Of a stretch of 49,123 nt of DNA, positions 45,801 to 49,123 are shown piece by piece; the first letter of the stretch is position 1; each line of letters begins with the position of its first letter. A model generated the notes under the pieces. That model was not told the DNA's origin and did not search any database. It was given only the letters and a program-made list of their open reading frames with translations. This DNA comes from an uncultured Porphyromonadaceae bacterium (GTDB lineage Bacteria > Bacteroidota > Bacteroidia > Bacteroidales > UBA11471): the NCBI GenBank assembly GCA_900547555.1, contig URHG01000017.1, forward strand, positions 1 through 49,123, given 5' to 3'. The position numbers and the translations under genes are program-made.

Positions 45801-46976
45801 CTACAATCGTCTGTTCTTTCGTTCTATCCGAAGCCAAGTGATACTGCGCACGGCCGGTATGAGTGCCAGCGGAATGAATGCCGGATCGAAAACTTGCGGC
45901 AAGAAAAGCATGGCGATGATCGTTCCGGTGGAGACGAGCAGCAATACCGACATGAGTCTTGTCGTAATGCGTTTACCGGGAGCGAATGCTTCACACAAGG
46001 CGATGATCCACAAGAACGGGTGGCACCACAAAGCCGAGTAGTTGGGCGATGTGGCCGGGTGCATCGAGATGAAAATAAGGAAAAACAAGACACAGCCGAA
46101 AAGCCCGTACAGCCCGAAAATCACGTAGTCGGGTGCTCGTATGTGGTGACCCCGGCGGTATTCCCATATCGAGAAAGCGACGACGAGCGCAAAAAGCAGG
46201 GTACATACGACGAGAGGAGTGAATGGAGTGGGGGAGGTTCCTCCCGATATGCCCGATACACCCTCGTAGGTGTGCGTCTCCCCGGTCAGCGGTCGTATGG
46301 CGCCGGTGTCATCGACAATGCTGGCTTTTCCTGCGTTCTCCATCAGTATCGAGGGCAGGAACATCTGTTCCTCGAATGTGGCGGTACGATCGAGCGGTGC
46401 GCCTAATGCCAAGTCTATGCCGAATGTGAGCCAGGGGTGATTGCGCGTATGGCGGTGTATCAGTTCTCTGAACGTTACGGTTGACGTATCGCTTTTGTCG
46501 TATACGATCCGACCCGAAAGGCAATGTTCTATTTTGTCCCGGGGACGGGTAGCGCAGTTGTCGAAAAGAAAGTTGTACCGGTAGATGCGTCGGTCGGGTT
46601 CCATGTTGACGAGCAGGGCATCGAGCAACCGTCCGGCTTCGGCCTTCGTGAGCGAAAGCTCCTGCTCGTAGACCGTGCTGCCGCGCAGTACATAACTGTA
46701 TATGAAGTCCCGATATGCGGCTGCCCCGATACTGTAATCGGTTTCTCCTTTGGTGAAGCGGTAGAAGAAATGCGGGGCGTTGAAGTCGAATACCCCGTAA
46801 TGGAAAACGATGTCGTTGTGCCGGTCGCGTACCCGTATGCCCGTATGTCCGAAGAGTTCATACGCTTGTCCGCCCGGCGCGGCGGTAATCAATGAAATAC
46901 GCAGACTGTCGGTCTTCTCTGCGACGGCAGGGACGCAAAAGATGAGGGACAACAGGCAGAAATACAATTTTCTCAT
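45801..46976 (-). CDS. Lnb-like (DUF4105) lipoprotein N-acyltransferase candidate
   Basis: A 391-aa membrane protein. A signal-like N-terminus (1-19) leads to a periplasmic DUF4105 domain with H44 in ELFGHTGIRVR and C141 in NFLFDNCATRPRD, the likely catalytic pair. Four hydrophobic helices follow (about 255-275, 285-310, 318-335 and 345-365). The family includes Lnb, the N-acyltransferase that completes triacylation of lipoproteins in Bacteroides, which lack Lnt. That function is known for relatives only. It is not obviously in an operon; secA lies 193 bases downstream. Confidence 0.7.
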   Translation of the reverse strand: MRKLYFCLLSLIFCVPAVAEKTDSLRISLITAAPGGQAYELFGHTGIRVRDRHNDIVFHYGVFDFNAPHFFYRFTKGETDYSIGAAAYRDFIYSYVLRGSTVYEQELSLTKAEAGRLLDALLVNMEPDRRIYRYNFLFDNCATRPRDKIEHCLSGRIVYDKSDTSTVTFRELIHRHTRNHPWLTFGIDLALGAPLDRTATFEEQMFLPSILMENAGKASIVDDTGAIRPLTGETHTYEGVSGISGGTSPTPFTPLVVCTLLFALVVAFSIWEYRRGHHIRAPDYVIFGLYGLFGCVLFFLIFISMHPATSPNYSALWCHPFLWIIALCEAFAPGKRITTRLMSVLLLVSTGTIIAMLFLPQVFDPAFIPLALIPAVRSITWLRIERKNRRL

Positions 46977-47103
46977 AACGGCTGCGTATATATGGGCATT
47001 ACCTTTTTCGGCCGATAAAGGTACTATTTTTTCGGAAAGCAGGGGTCGAATCTGTCTGTTTTTTTGATTTCTATCATATTCACTGAAAAATATCGGCGCA
47101 TTG

Positions 47104-47135
47104 TTTGTCGTTTTCTGCGGAAATAGTTATTTTTG
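47104..47135 (+). promoter_or_regulatory. Promoter of pgi
   Basis: TTTG at 47104-47107, a 20-base spacer and TATTTTTG at 47128-47135, an excellent consensus match. The start codon is 33 bases downstream. Confidence 0.7.
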
Positions 47136-47168
47136 AAAACAAGAAATTACGCAAGTTAACTAAATACT

Positions 47169-48500
47169 ATGGAAACGATTAAATTCTCTTACGAAAAAGC
47201 TCTCGATAAAGAGGCTGTCCGTTCGGTCGCCGGTGAAGCGGCCGCTGCACAAAAGACTTTGCATGCCGGAGACGGTAAAGGAAACGATTTTTTAGGTTGG
47301 TTGCACCTGCCGTCGTCGATCACGCCGGCCTTTCTCGATGAGGTGGAGGCGGCGGCTACCTGTCTGCGTGAGCGTTGCGAGGTGGTGGTGGCCATCGGTA
47401 TCGGCGGGAGTTATCTGGGTGCCAAAATGGTGATCGAGGCGCTTTCCGATTCATTCTCCCATCTCAAATCGACGGGCGGTACACAGGTGTTGTTTGCCGG
47501 GCAGAATATAGGTGAGGACTATCTTTATGAGTTGCAGGAATTGCTTCGCGGGAAACAATTCGGGCTGATCAATATCTCCAAATCGGGAACGACGACCGAG
47601 CCTGCCATTGCTTTCCGTCTGTTGAAAAAACAACTCGAAGACCAAGTGGGGAAGGCCGAGGCCCGGAACCGTATCATAGCCGTTACCGATGCTGCGCGAG
47701 GAGCTTTGCGTAAGCTGGCCGATATGGAGGGTTACAAAACATTTGTTATTCCCGATGATGTCGGCGGCCGTTTCTCGGTATTGACTCCGGTGGGATTGTT
47801 GCCTGTCGCTGTGGCCGGTTTCGACATCAGACAATTGGTTGCCGGTGCAGCCGATATGGAGAAAGCTTGTGGCGAAGACGTGCCTGCTGAAAGCAATATG
47901 GCTCTGCAATACGCTGCGGCTCGTAACCTTTTGTATCGTGGCGGAAAGAAAATCGAAATTTTGGTCAATTTCAATCCCAAGTTGCATTTCCTCGCCGAAT
48001 GGTGGAAACAGCTTTATGGCGAAAGCGAAGGAAAAGACCATAAGGGAATTTTTCCGGCTTCGGTCGATTTTACGACCGACCTCCATTCGATGGGACAGTG
48101 GATTCAGGACGGAGAACGAACGATCTTCGAAACAGTGGTTTCGGTGAAAGGAATGAAGCATGAATTGTCTATTCCCGCTGACGAGGAAAATCTCGACGGC
48201 CTGAATTTCTTGGCTGGTCGACGCATCGATGCCGTAAATAAAATGGCCGAGTTGGGTACGCAAATTGCGCATGTCGACGGTGGAGTTCCCAATCTGAAAA
48301 TAGAATTGCCCGCCATTACCGAGTATTATCTCGGACAGCTTGTCTATTTCTTTGAGAAAGCTTGCGGTGTGAGCGGATATATGCTGGGCGTCAATCCTTT
48401 TGACCAGCCCGGAGTCGAGGCTTATAAGAAAAATATGTTCGCATTGCTCGACAAGCCCGGTTATGAGGCCGAGAGTCGGGCGATAAAGTCTCGTTTGTAA
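47169..48500 (+). CDS. pgi: Glucose-6-phosphate isomerase
   Basis: A 443-aa enzyme interconverting glucose 6-phosphate and fructose 6-phosphate. It has GIGGSYLGAKMVIEAL, ISKSGTTTEPAIAFR (sugar phosphate site), DVGGRFSVLTPVGLLP and a C-terminal Lys/His-containing part (NPFDQPGVEAYKKNMFALL). It belongs to the shorter Bacillus-like form, not the 550-residue E. coli form. It has its own promoter and terminator. Confidence 0.97.
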   Translation: METIKFSYEKALDKEAVRSVAGEAAAAQKTLHAGDGKGNDFLGWLHLPSSITPAFLDEVEAAATCLRERCEVVVAIGIGGSYLGAKMVIEALSDSFSHLKSTGGTQVLFAGQNIGEDYLYELQELLRGKQFGLINISKSGTTTEPAIAFRLLKKQLEDQVGKAEARNRIIAVTDAARGALRKLADMEGYKTFVIPDDVGGRFSVLTPVGLLPVAVAGFDIRQLVAGAADMEKACGEDVPAESNMALQYAAARNLLYRGGKKIEILVNFNPKLHFLAEWWKQLYGESEGKDHKGIFPASVDFTTDLHSMGQWIQDGERTIFETVVSVKGMKHELSIPADEENLDGLNFLAGRRIDAVNKMAELGTQIAHVDGGVPNLKIELPAITEYYLGQLVYFFEKACGVSGYMLGVNPFDQPGVEAYKKNMFALLDKPGYEAESRAIKSRL

Positions 48501-48536
48501 TTCTGATTTCGGCAGATCCGGAAGAAAATTCTTCGA

Positions 48537-48570
48537 CCACGTCCTGTGAGGACGTGGCCGTTTTTTATAA
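48537..48570 (+). terminator. Terminator after pgi
   Basis: A 9-bp stem (CCACGTCCT / AGGACGTGG, loop GTG) followed by CCGTTTTTTAT. It ends just before the first microprotein gene. Confidence 0.8.
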
Positions 48571-48581
48571 AAAAGATAAAT

Positions 48582-48773
48582 ATGAGTACGACAGAAAATT
48601 TATTGCTGGGTTTTGGCGCCTTGATTGTATTGGTGCTAGTTTGGTATTTTTATTTGCGGTCGAATTGGGAATATTGGAAAGAATATTTCCGGTCTACGCG
48701 CAAAGTGTATTGGATTAGTCTTGGGTGTTGGGCATTGTTGTTTTTGCTGATTTATTTGTTGACCGTACTTTGA
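48582..48773 (+). CDS. 63-aa two-helix membrane microprotein, copy 1
   Basis: A 63-aa protein with two hydrophobic helices (about 7-25 and 43-62) and a basic, aromatic loop between (YWKEYFRSTRKVYW). I choose ATG 48582 (MSTTENLLLG) because the next copy begins the same way; a GTG-started longer reading would enter the pgi terminator. I do not recognise the family. Its C-terminal about 33 residues are identical to the next gene's. It may be a small membrane-protein partner. Confidence 0.7.
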   Translation: MSTTENLLLGFGALIVLVLVWYFYLRSNWEYWKEYFRSTRKVYWISLGCWALLFLLIYLLTVL

Positions 48774-48789
48774 TAATTAAAAAACGGAT

Positions 48790-48981
48790 ATGAGTACAAG
48801 TGAAAGTATCTTGATGTTGATTTTGGGGATTGTCCTTATAGTAGGTTCATTATGGTTGACTTTTCGTTCCGATTGGGCACATTGGAAAGAGTATTTCCGG
48901 TCTACGCGCAAAGTGTATTGGATCAGTCTTGGGTGTTGGGCGTTGTTGTTTCTGCTGATTTATTTGTTGACCGTACTTTGA
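48790..48981 (+). CDS. 63-aa two-helix membrane microprotein, copy 2
   Basis: A tandem paralogue of the preceding gene, same length and start (MSTSESIL), 17 bases downstream. The first helix has diverged (LMLILGIVLIVGSLWL), while residues 31-63 match copy 1 fully and the DNA there differs at only a few mostly silent positions. The pair is therefore a duplication kept uniform at the 3' half. Unknown function. Confidence 0.72.
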   Translation: MSTSESILMLILGIVLIVGSLWLTFRSDWAHWKEYFRSTRKVYWISLGCWALLFLLIYLLTVL

Positions 48982-49011
48982 ATGTGAAAATGAGATGATT
49001 GTGCTATAAAC

Positions 49012-49056
49012 AGAAAAGGGTGTGTACAATTTTCATTGTGAACACACCCTTTTGTC
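49012..49056. terminator. Terminator between the microprotein genes and the tRNA
   Basis: A 12-bp outer stem (AAAAGGGTGTGT / ACACACCCTTTT) continues into a 5-bp inner stem. Both flanks have T/A runs, so it can end transcription from either side. Confidence 0.75.
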
Positions 49057-49062
49057 GATTTG

Positions 49063-49123
49063 AGCGGCAAACGGGACTCGAACCCGCGACCCTCAGCTTG
49101 GGAAGCTGATGCTCTACCAACTG
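49063..49123 (-). tRNA. tRNA-Gly(CCC), 5' part cut by the window edge
   Basis: Minus strand reading from the edge: D-arm TTGGTAGAGC, anticodon stem TCAGC / GCTGA around loop TTCCCAA (anticodon CCC, reads GGG), T-arm GCGGGTTCGAGTCCCGT and acceptor 3' strand TTGCCGC plus discriminator T. CCA is not encoded. About 12 bases of the 5' end lie outside. Confidence 0.9.

Overview
The window is a stretch of Bacteroidota chromosome, most likely from the order Bacteroidales (a gut-type genome near Barnesiella, Coprobacter or Parabacteroides; the genus is inference only). The evidence is promoters of the TTTG-N19/20-TAnnTTTG type, the rplM-rpsI-rpsB-tsf order, secreted enzymes with type IX secretion (T9SS) tails, an NhaD antiporter, a 1101-residue SecA, an Lnb/DUF4105-type protein, and dispersed GTCATTCCGA...GAGGAATC repeats.

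Layout. Positions 1-9022 (minus strand, read right to left) hold a phage-derived cassette: scaffold-like protein, SU10-type major capsid protein with an N-terminal membrane segment, a 125-aa unknown, an adaptor-like protein, three fibre-like proteins sharing modules, a PI-PLC-like phosphodiesterase, a holin and the start of an M15 peptidase cut by the window edge. No terminase, portal or tape measure gene is visible, and the cassette starts directly at a divergent boundary with a housekeeping fumarase gene. Host-type repeats lie between its genes. This is the best candidate for an undescribed system: a domesticated or minimal capsid-plus-fibre-plus-lysis locus.

Positions 9324-10970 encode class I fumarase. 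Positions 11220-18370 form a secreted polysaccharide cluster: a beta-strand-repeat surface protein and a GH10 xylanase that share an N-terminal module (plus strand), then a convergent PL1-like pectate lyase with a T9SS tail. Positions 18528-28653 are mostly core genes on the minus strand: nhaD, der, era, fabH, rpmF, yceD-like, an orphan sensor histidine kinase, tsf, rpsB, rpsI, rplM. Several intergenic RNA hairpins occur here, including candidate leaders for L13 and S2 and an attenuator-like hairpin before fabH.

Positions 29028-32309 encode a GH106-like lipoprotein. Positions 32361-35699 are an AT-richer type II restriction-modification cassette with two adenine methyltransferases and a nuclease carrying two PD-(D/E)XK-like motifs. 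Positions 35779-48500 return to core functions: asnS and an rluB-like gene, slyD, lysS and gpsA, secA, an Lnb-like lipoprotein acyltransferase, and pgi. Two tandem 63-aa membrane microproteins with nearly identical 3' halves follow, and a tRNA-Gly(CCC) gene is cut by the right edge.

All positions and functions come from reading the sequence; no search was run. Promoter and hairpin coordinates may be off by one or two bases.
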